Below are positions 10,630 to 20,285 of a DNA stretch of 64,000 nt, piece after piece; position 1 is the stretch's first letter; each line of letters begins with the position of its first letter. This DNA is from Maniola hyperantus (Eukaryota > Arthropoda > Insecta > Lepidoptera > Nymphalidae), in contig NC_048556.1 of assembly GCF_902806685.2 (NCBI RefSeq), positions 3,720,001 through 3,784,000 of the forward strand, in the 5' to 3' direction. The notes beneath the pieces are model-generated. The model ran no database searches. It had not been told where the DNA came from and saw nothing but the letters and a program-made list of their open reading frames with translations. Position numbers and translations under genes: made by a program.

Positions 10630-10985
10630 TTTTCCACTACCTGATGCCCGAACCGCGTAGATTAAGCTTTTCAAAACTCGCGTGGAAACTTTTTTTATTT
10701 TCCGGGATAATATTCACTTTCCAGGTTTTTAACTATATCTATCAAAAAATCACGTCGATCCGTTGGTCCGTTTCGACGTCATTGAATTTATCATTGAAAG
10801 GAGTATGGGTTTAATAAAAACTGCCATACCAACCAGGAAGGAGTGGTTAGGCGGCATCCATCTTAGATTGCATCATCACTTACTACCAGGTGAGATTACA
10901 GTCAAGGGCTAACTTGTATCTGAATAAAATAAAATAAACATTTATAAACCAGCAAACAAACACACTTTTGCATATAAAAAATGGG
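10630..10985 (-). mobile_element. Helitron-like copy (minus) interrupted by a SINE C tail
   Basis: The Helitron-like start (CTGATGCCCGAACCGCGTAG) runs to about 10790 and resumes at 10937 (CATTTATAAACCAGCAAACA). Between them, 10798-10935 is the 3' part of SINE C, ending in TCTGAATAAAATAAAA. The SINE therefore inserted into an existing Helitron-like copy. Confidence 0.65.
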
Positions 10986-10989
10986 TAGT

Positions 10990-11178
10990 GATTTCCAGTT
11001 TCCACAATCTATAGAAACCGGAAGACGCAGCGTTGGAAAACCCCCACTAGGTGGACGGACGGCATCAGACGAGTCGCAGGGAGCCGCTGGATCCAGGCGG
11101 CGCAAGACCATGGCGTGTGGAAGTCCCTACAAGAGATCTATGTCTATTGGTTGATGATGATGATGATGATGATGATAG
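10990..11178 (+). mobile_element. RTE-clade LINE 3' end (ORF2 C-terminus and tail)
   Basis: Translated, the segment reads like the last residues of RTE reverse transcriptases: a run resembling RWTDGIRRVAGSRWIQAAQD, then VWKSLQ, before the stop and a (TGATGA)n tail at 11152-11176. Copies with the same tail: 18490-18688 (minus), 42560-42765, 46245-46332. It is 5' truncated and non-functional. The His- or Asp-rich frames across the tail are artefacts. Confidence 0.75.
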
Positions 11179-11436
11179 AAACTTGAGAACAAAAACCCTT
11201 GAATTCCTTTTCCCTTGTAGTAAAGAAGCACTTTCATCATTTGCGGGTAAATAATTGACAGTGCGCGTCGCGGGTCCCAACCAGTGCATCTATTATTCAC
11301 AGGATGGCCCTGTGTTGTCATATTACCCTAATATTGGAGAAATATTCCCAGGACGTAAGGGGAAAACAAATCGGGCTACGGCGGACTAGGAGAAAAACTT
11401 TTTTATAACCTTTCTTGCTCAGTACCTCTTCCGACG

Positions 11437-11520
11437 ACCTCCCTGGCACAGTGATAAGCGCTGTGGTCTTGTTAGTGGGAGGTCCCGGGTTTGATTCCCG
11501 GCAGCGGTTTGGAATTTTAT
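11437..11520 (+). mobile_element. SINE family C, tRNA-like head
   Basis: CTCCCTGGCACAGTGATAAG supplies an A-box-like region and GGGTTTGATTCCCGGCAG a B box, the internal Pol III promoter of a tRNA-derived SINE. Only the head and short leader into GGAATTTTATAATTT remain. Confidence 0.7.
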
Positions 11521-11579
11521 AATTTATAATTAGTTAATAAGCTTTAAGTAACTAGGAAATTAATTTTATGTTAAGGTGG

Positions 11580-11945
11580 TCCCATTTAAATTTCTGGATC
11601 CAACTCCTCAATCCTGATGCTGCAGGGTTACTGCCCGCCTAAGTTATCAAGATTCAGGAACTGTTCATAGTGAATTAATGTTGTAGGTACCAAGCAACGA
11701 CTTTATGCTTGAATTCCAAGTCCCAACTCCTCAACCCTGATGAGGTAGGGTACAGCACTCCTAAACTATAGTGATTCAGGAACTGTGGATGATGCAATAT
11801 TATTTTTGGTGCCAAGCATAGGCTACACCATTGAACTTCGGATCCCAACTCCTCAATGCTGATGCTGCAACTCCTAAGCAGTGGCGATTCGGGAATTTCT
11901 GATCGTGAATTGATATTTTAGGTATCAAGCAATGACTACTTTGTA
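11580..11945 (+). repeat. Three-unit tandem repeat, ~122-bp period
   Basis: The anchor CAACTCCTCA occurs at 11601, 11724 and 11846, each followed by CTGATG, a CCTAAG/CCTAAA block, ATTCAGGAACTG-like and ACCAAGCAA-like blocks. The units are diverged. The last runs into GGTTTTGGAAGTCGGTTTTT, a common end of a lepidopteran interspersed repeat. Confidence 0.8.
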
Positions 11946-12224
11946 GTGGTTTTGGAAGTCGGTTTTTTTAATAGGTATATTTTTTTTGTTTTCTTTTCTT
12001 TTAGAAGTAAAACAGTTACATTAAACGCCATAAGAAGTGCTCCAGTCGTGTGCAGCGCAACTCGGTGGTAATACAATAGCAATAAGTCGGTTTACTATCG
12101 CACTGGGACGCTCATAAAGCAGGGGGCCTAATAAGGATTTATGCGCGCTGCATTACACTGAAAGCCAGGGTAGATAGGTACATTTGAGGTTTTTGGAGAG
12201 TAGTCAGGTTTTTTTAAAATGTTG

Positions 12225-12412
12225 TATAGAAGCAGGCGTTTACTTTGCGGAAGTCCATGATATGCGATGCACAATTTCTTGCAATTGTGCATTGTAAGGT
12301 CTACATCTCCTGAGGATGTTCCGGTGTATGTCGGGGCGAAACGTGCACAAACACACTCGCGTCGAGTGTGTTTGGGATTTGTGCACGGTTTCTGCACGGC
12401 ATCGTACCGAAA
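12225..12412. mobile_element. Rearranged copy of the foldback / putative Penelope-like element
   Basis: 12225-12265 is the element end in reverse (GCGGAAGTCCATGATAT), then 12283-12375 is the internal part forward (TGTAAGGTCTACATCTCCTG, GTCGGGGCGAAACGTG, GTCGAGTGTGTTTGGGATTT). 12382-12410 (GTTTCTGCACGGCATCGTAC) looks like reversed SINE C. It contains the CTGAGGA...CGAAAC boxes. Confidence 0.6.
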
Positions 12413-12621
12413 CACTAAATCAATATTTAGTTTTAAAACAATATTTTTCAGGTTTAAAAAAATAAAATGCAAATAAAAAGGTTAAACACCCCTTAGGCAC
12501 ATTTTAGCAGAGTAGATACAGTTCTTCCAAAAATGCCGTGATATTAGATCCACAGGATGTTTTATTTCTTTATACTTACACAGGTTTATTGTCCTTGCAT
12601 CGAAATAAATAAAATTTAAGA

Positions 12622-12768
12622 ATAGAATAGAATAGAATATATTTTTGTTCAAGTAAACTTTTACAAGTGCTTTTGAATCGTCAGGTAGTTTAATTTACCA
12701 CTGGTTCGGAATGCCGTTCCTACCGAGAAGAATCAGAAAGAAACTCGGCGGTTGCTCTATATTTAAGT
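12622..12768 (-). mobile_element. Retroposon 3' end with (ATTCT)n tail
   Basis: On the minus strand it carries GCAACCGCCGAGTTTC, GGTAGGAACGGCATTCCG, GTAAATTAAACTACCTGACG and ends ATATTCTATTCTATTC. Shorter copies: 27203-27292, 33911-33995, 50755-50815. The tail and repeated 3' anchoring indicate a retroposon (LINE 3' UTR or SINE); the class is not determined. Confidence 0.6.
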
Positions 12769-12859
12769 TTTCTATTTACAATGTTATAATACCATACTGT
12801 ACAAGCAATTGCAGCCCCGTGCATTGATAATAATTATTAATCAATGAAAATTAATCATA

Positions 12860-12972
12860 ACATATTGCATGCTAAGTATAATAGGCAGAATTTCGCTGTA
12901 CCGACCTTCTTCTTTTGTAACATCTCCACTGTTTATCCATATTCGCAATAAAGAAATTTGATTTGATTTGAT
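12860..12972 (+). mobile_element. LINE 3' UTR with (TTTGA)n tail
   Basis: AGGCAGAATTTCGCTGTACC, then an AATAAAG signal and TTTGATTTGATTTGATT repeats. A polyadenylation-like hexamer before a short tandem tail is typical of insect non-LTR elements. No coding part. Confidence 0.45.
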
Positions 12973-13030
12973 TGCTGGAGCGAGTCAAATCCAAGTTTTT
13001 TTATCGTTTAAATAGTAAGTAGGACTATGA

Positions 13031-13110
13031 CCAAACCCTTTTCATTCTAAGAGGAGACCCGCTCTCAGCCGGCGCGGCGTGGTGGGTTGATGATGATGAT
13101 GATGATGATG
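13031..13110 (+). mobile_element. SINE family A, 3' tail
   Basis: AACCCTTTTCATTCTAAGAG, GAGACCCGCTCTCAGCCGG and GGGTTGATGATGATGATG are the last part of family A. The rest is missing. Confidence 0.7.
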
Positions 13111-13222
13111 AATTACATGACCTTTGCCTATCTGGAGTTTTATTATATCTTTTATCAAAGTTTGTACGTAATTCGAATACCTACTTTTTCGAAGAACCAT
13201 CACAGAAGAAATTTTCGCTCGG

Positions 13223-13374
13223 TATAAGTCCCGCAAATTGCTATTGCGCTGGAACCATGTATCATTAACATCGAATTGATCAAAATAAAAATATACCATC
13301 CGCTCGAAACTTCAGTCTAGAGCTGACGTCACTAAAATGGCGGCCACGTGCATTAGCAATTTGCGGGACTTATA
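13223..13374. mobile_element. MITE of the AAGTCCCGCAAATTGCT family
   Basis: Both ends carry TATAAGTCCCGCAAATTGCT or its inverse. The interior (CATCGAA, AAATATACCATC, CTCGAAACTTCAGTCTAG, AATGGCGGCCACG) is the reverse complement of the second copy at 26604-26808, so the two form an inverted pair in the window. Confidence 0.8.
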
Positions 13375-13610
13375 ACAATGATAGCGATGATCGCAATGAT
13401 CGCAACTATGTTACGTAATCCGCCCTGTAGTTAAATATTAATGACTAACAAATATAGTATAAGAGAGGTTCCCGCTGAAAAACCACGCATAATGCTACAT
13501 GGCACATGCTACGTGCAATCTGCTATGCAACTTTTTCTATACAAATTTTGTCTGTGTGAATTTCTGTACTTAAATCTTGATGCATAGTTTACTAAGACAA
13601 ACTCAGTTTT

Positions 13611-13998
13611 TGGGGTTCCGTACCTCAATAGGAAAAAACACAACCTTCCTTTGTACTTTGCCGCAGTCGGGTCAAAAGGAACCCTTAAAGGATTACTTCA
13701 GTGATTGTCTGTCTGTCCGTCGTGTCTGTCAAGAAAACCTATAGGGTAGGTACTTCCCGTTGGTCTAGAATCATTAAATATGGTACATACGTAGCACAAG
13801 TAAAGGAATAAATCTGAAAATCGTGAATTTGTGGTTACATCACAAAAAAAATTAAAATGTATTTTCATTTTTCAAAGAAAGATAACTAGGTATACATGTG
13901 GGTTATCATATGAAAAGGCATGTACGCTCTAAAATAGTTTTTTTTTTTTGCATAATAGTTTTTGATTTATGTATCAATCATATCATAATAGTTGTTGT
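13611..13998 (+). mobile_element. 'GGTTCCGTACC' element, internally rearranged
   Basis: The start GGGGTTCCGTACCTCAATAG, middle (TTCCCGTTGGTCTAGAATCA, AATTTGTGGTTACATCAC) and late part (GTTATCATATGAAAAGGC) follow the full copy at 4729-5223. The terminal CTGACTCGCACTTGGCCGG is lost. Confidence 0.7.
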
Positions 13999-14022
13999 AC
14001 TGAGCTCAGTGCTTTAAGTCAG

Positions 14023-14638
14023 AATAGGCTACTTGACTCATATCTAATTTCGTCCAATAAATGATTATTTATTATAGTATTTTGCTTAAGACAACGAAAT
14101 ATATCAATAACAATTATTAAAAACGCAGGATGGATATATAAATCCAATTTAAAAAAATACAATTTTTATTTTTATTTGAAACGCAGAAAACGCTGTCAGC
14201 CATGATGTGACGTCATTAAATATGTAAACAAAGAAATGTCATCCCTATGTCACGCGTGGACTAACGTAGTATCCATATATATAAAGTTTAAAGTCCGTAA
14301 AAGTTTGTCAGGACTTTAAATTATCTACTTTTTTTTACATTCTCGGATGATACAATAACGATAATTACTATATTTTTCATGTAAACTAGTATAGAAGTCA
14401 TGTTTATTAAACTTTGGGAGGTTGTGCTGTTGTTTACAAATGCATGACGTCAGAGCACAGATAATCTATCGGCCAAACATGGCCGACAGTGTTTTCACCT
14501 GTCTAAGAAAAATATATTTTTAAATTAAAGTTTTACGGTTTTTAGGGCGCAAAAAAATATAGTGTTAATTTTTTTGATCTAATAGGACAAATATTAACCA
14601 TTTAAGACCTACTTAAAAAAAGGGTCAACTAGCCTATT
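14023..14638. mobile_element. 616-bp MITE with AATAGGCTA termini
   Basis: The ends AATAGGCTACTTGAC / GTCAACTAGCCTATT are inverted repeats and continue imperfectly inward (CGTCCAATAA / TAGGACAAATATT). A second inverted pair, CTGTCAGCCATGATGTGACG near 14195 and ATGACGTCAG...CATGGCCGACAG near 14445-14490, nests inside. No long open frame. Confidence 0.65.
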
Positions 14639-15112
14639 TTTGTGTTGTCTTAATTTTTGTATTTATTCGTAGACCCCAAAGTACCTACCTAAAAATTCGA
14701 TCCGAAGTATATAGGTAGGTACGTAGGTACTTTAATAATAATCAAACAAAAAAGTATAAAATTAAAGATTTTTATAATAATTATTAATTTATTATGTCTT
14801 TTGTCCAACAAGACCTAATTCATACAATTACTTATGGTAAATTTTTGGTTTGGTTTGGTCTTAAACATTTTAGAAAGAAAATAGACGCTCAACTAAGTCC
14901 GTTCAGCGAATAACTTGAAAAGCTCGAGAGAGTTTCCAAGTAACGCAAGTAAAGTAACCCCAGGCTAACAGAGAGGACATTAAAAACTTAGAAGACGCGG
15001 AGTTTCCGTGGATTTCGCTAATTACTTTATGAGATTACGACCGTGTTGAGAGTTTTACTTGCTTCCGCGGTCGCCCTTGCTATTGTAATCTTAATAAAAT
15101 ATACACATATCC

Positions 15113-15159
15113 GCTTTCAAAATTTGGGACATTATATAAATGTCCCAAATTTTGAAAGC
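15113..15159. repeat. Perfect 21-bp-arm palindrome
   Basis: Arms 15113-15133 and 15139-15159 (GCTTTCAAAATTTGGGACAT...) are exact inverse copies around a 5-bp loop. It may be a solo small MITE or a cruciform-prone site. Loop and arms are AT-rich except for GGGAC. Confidence 0.85.
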
Positions 15160-15269
15160 ATGTTTCCAAGAAGGGGCAATCCTAGATTCCTAAAATCCTA
15201 GGGGACATGATATGAAGCTACAACATCAAATGATACCGTTATCTTACGTTGAAAGTTAAAAATACTAAT

Positions 15270-15505
15270 TATTTGTTCATGAACACATTTTAATTTCTTT
15301 TTAATGATGTAACTACAAATTCGTGATTTTCAGATTTTCCCCTTATGTGTAATGTGCTAATAAGTTCTACCTAAGTAGGTACCTGCCAAATTTCATGATT
15401 CTTAAGGTCAACGGGAAGTACCCTATAGGTTTCCTGACAGACGGATAGACAACAAAATGATCCTATAAGGGTTCCTTTTTTCCTTTTGAGGTACGGAATT
15501 CAAAA
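15270..15505 (-). mobile_element. 'GGTTCCGTACC' element, minus strand, 5' part
   Basis: It reads reversed: GATGTAACTACAAATTCGTG, GCCAAATTTCATGATTCTTA, AACGGGAAGTACCCTATAGG, then CCTTTTGAGGTACGGAAT at the outer end. The GTCT tract is almost absent here (only GACAGACGGATAGACAAC). Confidence 0.7.
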
Positions 15506-15519
15506 AAAGTGCATTATCT

Positions 15520-15995
15520 ACACCAAATATTTTCCCTAATTGCCATATAAAAACCACATTTCATCCCCAAAAACTCGGCTAAACTTAATGTTTCCTTAAA
15601 TCTTTTGTATTAAGTAGAGGATTTCTCTAAGTCTTTATGTTCGTTTTAAAATTACTTCCACTGAGCGATGGCGCACATTTGCTTAAGTACTTACCTTTAT
15701 AGGTTATGTTTTTGAGGAGCCTCGCATAAGGGATATATGGGATAGGGGGATGAATTATTTTAATAGCATAGATAAACATTTTTTTTTTAATTCATTCTAT
15801 TTTTTCTTAATAATATTATGTTTAAATAATAAATATCCTTTATTCAGCCAAAAGTTAACAATAAAATAATATTTAAAATAATTACAAATAGATAGAGCAC
15901 CTACCATAGTCCCCGGGAAACCAAGGAGCCGACCAAAGTTTAGGTACGAGTAAGTATATATTTGACTACAGCTTTCGATACTCGTACACTTTAGT
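15520..15995. other. No recognisable gene or repeat
   Basis: AT-rich sequence. I found no open frame, tRNA or inverted-repeat structure worth naming. Confidence 0.4.
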
Positions 15996-15999
15996 CACT

Positions 16000-16185
16000 A
16001 CCCATATTATAAATGCAAAAATGTGTTTCTTTGTTGGTTTGTTAGTTTGTCTTTTAACCTCGCTGCAACTGAGCATGCGTTTTTGCATTTTGTGATATGC
16101 AATCAGGAAAGTTAAAGAGTTCTACGGGATTTTTAAAATTTTAATTCACTCGAACGCGATGAGTCCCGAGCATCAGCCATAAAAA
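16000..16185 (+). mobile_element. Helitron-like element, GTTTGTTTG family, degraded
   Basis: It begins at the ACCCATATTATAAATGCAAA motif and ends near CGATGAGTCCCGAGCATCAG. The internal part is shortened and the CTAG end is lost. Confidence 0.55.
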
Positions 16186-17039
16186 GATAAAATTGATATT
16201 ACCTATCTATGCAAATATTATACAGGTAAACTTACCTACTACATACAGAAAAACTTGCATTTCTTAACAACTTTACTGAATAGATGCAAATGATTAAGTT
16301 CACCTGCACTTAATAAAATGCAAAATAGGGTAGTGCAAACTGTGAAAAATGTAAATAGAGATTATTATGTTGCACCTAATTAGATAACCCTCGAAGTTGA
16401 CTCAAGTTAAGGGGCTGTTAAGGGTAACTTTATGTTAAACGTATAAAGATACCTGTCCATCCAAGATCTTTAGGTTAGCTCGCTTGAGGCGCCTAACGGG
16501 GTATATCAGTCACAATTTAAACAAAACTACTCGGGACGATTTGATCCTGAGCTCGCTTCGTTACTTTCGTACTGTCCGCCGATAAAATATTGCAGTAATT
16601 TAAGATATAGATACCTACAGTACACACGGTGAAATTTTAGTGGTTTTAGAACCGTGGTAATAGTGAATCGCTTTAAGCAGTACTCTCAACTACATAATAT
16701 ATTTGTTTGTCTGGAAAACTCGGCACTTTTTTGGATAAAAAATATCTTGCGTACAAGTAAATGCTGAGCGTCACGTGACAATCGCGCTATTCTGAAACAG
16801 AGGGCAATGCGACGCGACGCGGTAGAGTTTCCAAACAATAATTTCACGTTTTTTTAAAGATTAGGGTCAATTAAATGGTCTGAACAAATTGTCTTTTAGG
16901 GAATTCATTAAAATTGTAAAAAAAAAAATTTCTGGTGTGTTATCTTTCGAATTTGTATTTTATATTGAAACTTTGGGGAAACCAAGTATACAAGGTTAAC
17001 CTTAACTCGACTCGATAAGTTACACTCAAAACTCTGATA

Positions 17040-17226
17040 CTTGACTGACTGACTGATTGACTGATCTGTCAACGCACAGCTCAAACTACTGGACCGATCG
17101 GGCTGAAATTTAGCATGCAGAAAGCTATTATGACGTAGGCATCCGCCAAGAATTTTGGAAATTCAACCCCTAAGAGGTTTGAAATTTGTTTAGTCCACGC
17201 GGATGAAATCGCGAGCATAAGGTAGT
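17040..17226 (+). mobile_element. Helitron-like element, GACT family
   Basis: A (GACT)n tract, then TCAACGCACAGCTCAAACTA, GGGCTGAAATTTAGCATGCA, TATTATGACGTAGGCATCCG, then the small hairpin CGCGGATGAAATCGCGAGCA and GGTAG in place of CTAG. Fuller copies: 25085-25319, 52553-52815 (minus), 53912-54137, 55555-55770 (minus). Confidence 0.7.
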
Positions 17227-17440
17227 TATAAAATAAAGGGTACAGAGGATTTTGCGAACGGTACATAGAGAGTAATAAGTCAGTAAAAATGTGCATACAA
17301 TGGTTGGCATTTGAAATGCAAAGCGCAAGCGCAGGCCGAGGTGGAAGACGTCACTCGGGCCCATTATACGCGGGCATCGTACAGACGGACAATTGTCAGT
17401 TTGGATCAGCTTTTACTTTCTGCGATTGTATTATCTACTA

Positions 17441-17826
17441 ATAGGGGGGGCGGGTAAATCATCGTCATGATCAACCCATCGCCGGCTCACTACAGAGCAC
17501 GGGTCTCCTCTCAGAGTGAGAAGGGTTTTGGGTGGTTTTGGCCATAGTGTACCACGCTATAGCCATGTGCGGATTGGTAGGCTTCACACACCTTTGAGAA
17601 CATTATGGAGAACTCTCAGGTATGCAGGTTTCCTCGCGATGTTTTCCTTCACCGAAAGCAAGTGGTATTTAATTACTTAAAACGCACACAACTCCAAAAT
17701 TTGAGGTGCGTGCCCGGGATCGAACCTCCGACCCTCGATAAGAAGGCGGACGTCCTAACCACTAGGCTATCACAGGTTAGATAAATAAATAATGTTAGGT
17801 TAGATAAATAGGGGGGCGGGTAAATA
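17441..17826 (-). mobile_element. Full SINE family A flanked by an 18-bp target duplication
   Basis: The SINE occupies about 17460-17776. On the minus strand it has the A box in GTGATAGCCTAGTGGTTAGG, the B box in GGTTCGATCCCGGG and a short TGA tail at its 3' end. Direct repeats ATAGGGGGGCGGGTAAAT flank it at 17441-17459 (one extra G) and 17808-17826. About 30 extra bases (GTTAGATAAATAAATAATGT...) lie between the SINE head and the right repeat. Confidence 0.8.
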
Positions 17827-17879
17827 TACCTACCTATTGAAAATAGTATAATTCTATACCTATCTTCTAAGTACTGATA

Positions 17880-18075
17880 AAAGTAAAGTCCTGACTTACT
17901 GACTGACTAACTCATCAATACCCAGCCCATAAACTCTACAAAGCTGAAATTTTTCAGAAATACCCATATGGCCGGAGCTTACGAAATTCTCACGAAAGCG
18001 AAGCAGCGAGCGTTAAAAAGGAAAAAGTGACTGACTGACTGATGTACCTATTAACGCACAAACCACTGGTGACTG
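17880..18075 (+). mobile_element. Two degraded GACT-family Helitron-like fragments
   Basis: CTTACTGACTGACTAACTCA with AGCTGAAATTTTTCAG marks one fragment, and AAAGGAAAAAGTGACTGACT at 18018 marks the start of another. Neither has its CTAG end. Confidence 0.5.
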
Positions 18076-18083
18076 GAAGGGTC

Positions 18084-18245
18084 GGTAGTCAGTGAAAGAG
18101 ATGGCAAACGGGATATGAGGCGGGGGGACGCCCCGCACACCCGCACGTCATCCGCGCTCGCCCGCACCGGGTTAGCGCGGGGGATGTGTGGGTGTGCGAG
18201 GCATTCCCTCCTCGATTGCCATCTCGACCTGTCGCGTACTGTACA
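18084..18245. mobile_element. GC-rich palindromic MITE, GACAGGTCGAGATGGC family
   Basis: The right end GATTGCCATCTCGACCTGTC plus GCGTACTGTAC is inverse to the left end (diverged here, GAGATGGCAAACGGGATATG). The interior is a GC-rich stem (CCGCACACCCGCACG ... GTGTGGGTGTGCGAGGC). Complete copies: 44385-44550 and 57495-57652. Chance Arg-rich frames on both strands derive from the stem. Confidence 0.8.
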
Positions 18246-18275
18246 TGACGATGAAAGGCATAAACGTACAAAAAG

Positions 18276-18456
18276 TACAGTGCGCGGCCGAAAGTAATGA
18301 ACATCGGCCTTTAGAATGACATTTCGGCTTTGTAGAGCGTTGTCTCTGTCCCTCATACCTATGACGTCTTGACGATCTTAACGACAGGGACAACGCTCTA
18401 CAAATCTGCTATCACCTTCTAAAGGTCGATGTACATTACTTTCGGCCGCATACTGT
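18276..18456. mobile_element. MITE of the ACAGTACGCGGC family
   Basis: Ends ACAGTGCGCGGCCGAAAGTA and TTTCGGCCGCATACTGT; inner arms AGAATGACATTTCGGCTTTG and its diverged inverse. It lies about 30 bp from the preceding GC-rich MITE, and both families share a GTACTGTA-like outermost motif. Confidence 0.8.
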
Positions 18457-18489
18457 AACTCATTTTCCATTTTTAACTAAGCACCCTTA

Positions 18490-18688
18490 TCATCATCATC
18501 CACTGCTGGACAAAGGTCTCTTATAGGGACTTCCACACGCCACGGTCTTGCGCCGCCTGGATCCAGCGGCTCCCAGCGACTCGTCTGATGTCGTCCGTCC
18601 ACCTGATGGGGGTCTTCCGACGCTGCGTCTTCCGGTGCGAGGTCGCCATTCCAGCACCTTGGGACCCCAACGTCTATCGGTAGCACCC
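18490..18688 (-). mobile_element. RTE LINE 3' end, minus strand
   Basis: On the minus strand it encodes the typical RTE C-terminus (GNGDLA-like, then DDIRRVAGSRWIQAAQDRGV-like residues) followed by CAGCAGTGGATGATGATGAT. It is 5' truncated. Confidence 0.75.
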
Positions 18689-18734
18689 TTATCAACAATT
18701 ACAATATATTCTTATGGCACCATGACGTTGTAGA

Positions 18735-20090
18735 AGTTACATTATATCGTAATAATAAAAATGCAAGTAAAATAAAGACTATAATATTATAATTGTATTA
18801 CACCACAATACAAAAACAATTAGGCAACGATGACCGCGTAAAAATTATGCAAAGCCATAAAAAACCTGTCACATGTCAAAGTATTTAAACACACAACACA
18901 CTTACGTACAGACATACGCAATTTGAAAAGTGATCGTCAACATTAATAACAGTTTTTGTAACGTCTCGTGTCTTGTGGTCGGTTGGAAAGTTTCAATCGC
19001 TTATCCTTTGCCATAGAATCCAAAATAGGTGTAGAAGTAGTAAAGGAAGGTGAGCTTGTTGCTGCGCAGATGTCTAGTGAAACATCAGTGTGCGTTATTG
19101 TAAAAACAGACGTACTTGCATAGCCTTATAGTTTAATTTATGTTGCTTTAGATGTTGAAGGCTTTGAAATTTTTACTGTATGAATGACCTACTGTTTGAA
19201 GATCGCAACCACAAGATGGACTGGCACTCTCACACTATTGGCTATAACGTACTGTTGTGGCAAGAATACAATAAATCAACCAATCACAACAATTTGCTAT
19301 AAAACAATTTTGCACATTGAATATTTTGCTAATTTACGAAAAACTGTATTTATTTAGACAAACTTTTAATTTGACAGATTCTAAACTGGGAAAAACAGTA
19401 TGGCACAATGACAACTTAGACGGTGTTGTGGACAACTGGTGCGATGTTATATTGTGAAATTGAAAAATGCTGTGACAATCTCCTTCGTGCCTTCTCCATA
19501 AACGTGACACTGGCGAACCAATCTGTGCCTAGTTGGCACACCTAAAAGCCAATAATTGGGAATTGTTTTGAATTTAATTGAAAAATGCTGTGTCACAATT
19601 TTTTTAATTAATTAGTGAAAATGATTTAAATCTGATAAGTAGATCGAAGCGCGCGTAAAAACTACAACCGAAGGCTATTAAATGTCACTATACCATAGAT
19701 ATGTGACGTGCATATTACGTGGCGTATATATTTTATTGATGATGATGAGTAAGACAGGAGATAAAAACGCTGAGAAAAACGAGACTAGAAGAGCTAGCGC
19801 TCTACAAATGTGACCCAAGTATCCTAGTCTTAAATCTTCACTTTAGATACTACAGACGTATCTACATATCTACTTCTTTTTACATTATATATTTATATTA
19901 TCATTGGTCGGAACTGACAAATAAAACACTTAGCGGTATTGTTTGCTAGTCGACGCATTGTAGGTTAGATTATTACCTAACTACTTTCTGTGCTAAGGGA
20001 GCTTGTACTATTTCTATTACCTTATTCAGAATTCTGTGTCCTTTCCGTTCCCAATCTGCATGTTAAGTGTGGAGAATAATAAAAATTTAC
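18735..20090. other. Mostly unassigned AT-rich sequence
   Basis: 19195-19300 (TATTGGCTATAAC, GTGGCAAGAATACAATAAAT, CAACCAATCACAACAA) is similar, in inverse, to 38600-38690 and may be a diverged MITE. I see no gene or clear element in the remainder. Confidence 0.35.
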
Positions 20091-20095
20091 ATTAG

Positions 20096-20259
20096 TACAA
20101 AAACCCCTTTGTTTGACCCGCCTGACTCAGACGGGGACAGTGTGAAAACCTCGGTCGACGGCCTAAACAAAGCCGCCTCTCGCGGTACTGTCAGGGGATT
20201 TGGACTATCCCGAATACGTTCAGTCTCGTCAGAAACTAAATCTGAATCCCAGCCACTAG
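20096..20259 (+). CDS. Weak candidate internal exon
   Basis: A GC-enriched stretch in an AT-rich region. One frame is open and reads residues such as FDPPDSDGDSVKTSVDGLN and SRIRSVSSETKSES, which is Ser/Asp-rich and low in chance features such as poly-Lys or poly-Phe. A possible acceptor is TTACATTAG ending at 20095 and a possible donor AG/GTATCT at 20260. The polypyrimidine tract is poor. No domain is recognised. A gag-like retroelement remnant is an alternative. Confidence 0.25.
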
Positions 20260-20285
20260 GTATCTCTATTCTAAACTAAAAACTA

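Noticed and set aside
11437..11520. tRNA-like A and B boxes taken as a tRNA gene (also at 2190, 35072, 55148, 60343)
   Set aside because: The boxes sit in heads of multi-copy SINEs and no acceptor or anticodon stem folds correctly.
13042..13299. Frames with poly-His or poly-Asp runs here and at 11051-11321, 40194-40595 and 62064-62309
   Set aside because: They translate (TGA)n/(TCA)n tails of SINE A and RTE elements.
18051..18356. Arg/Ser-rich frames on both strands
   Set aside because: They are read from the GC-rich stem of a MITE and the neighbouring MITE.
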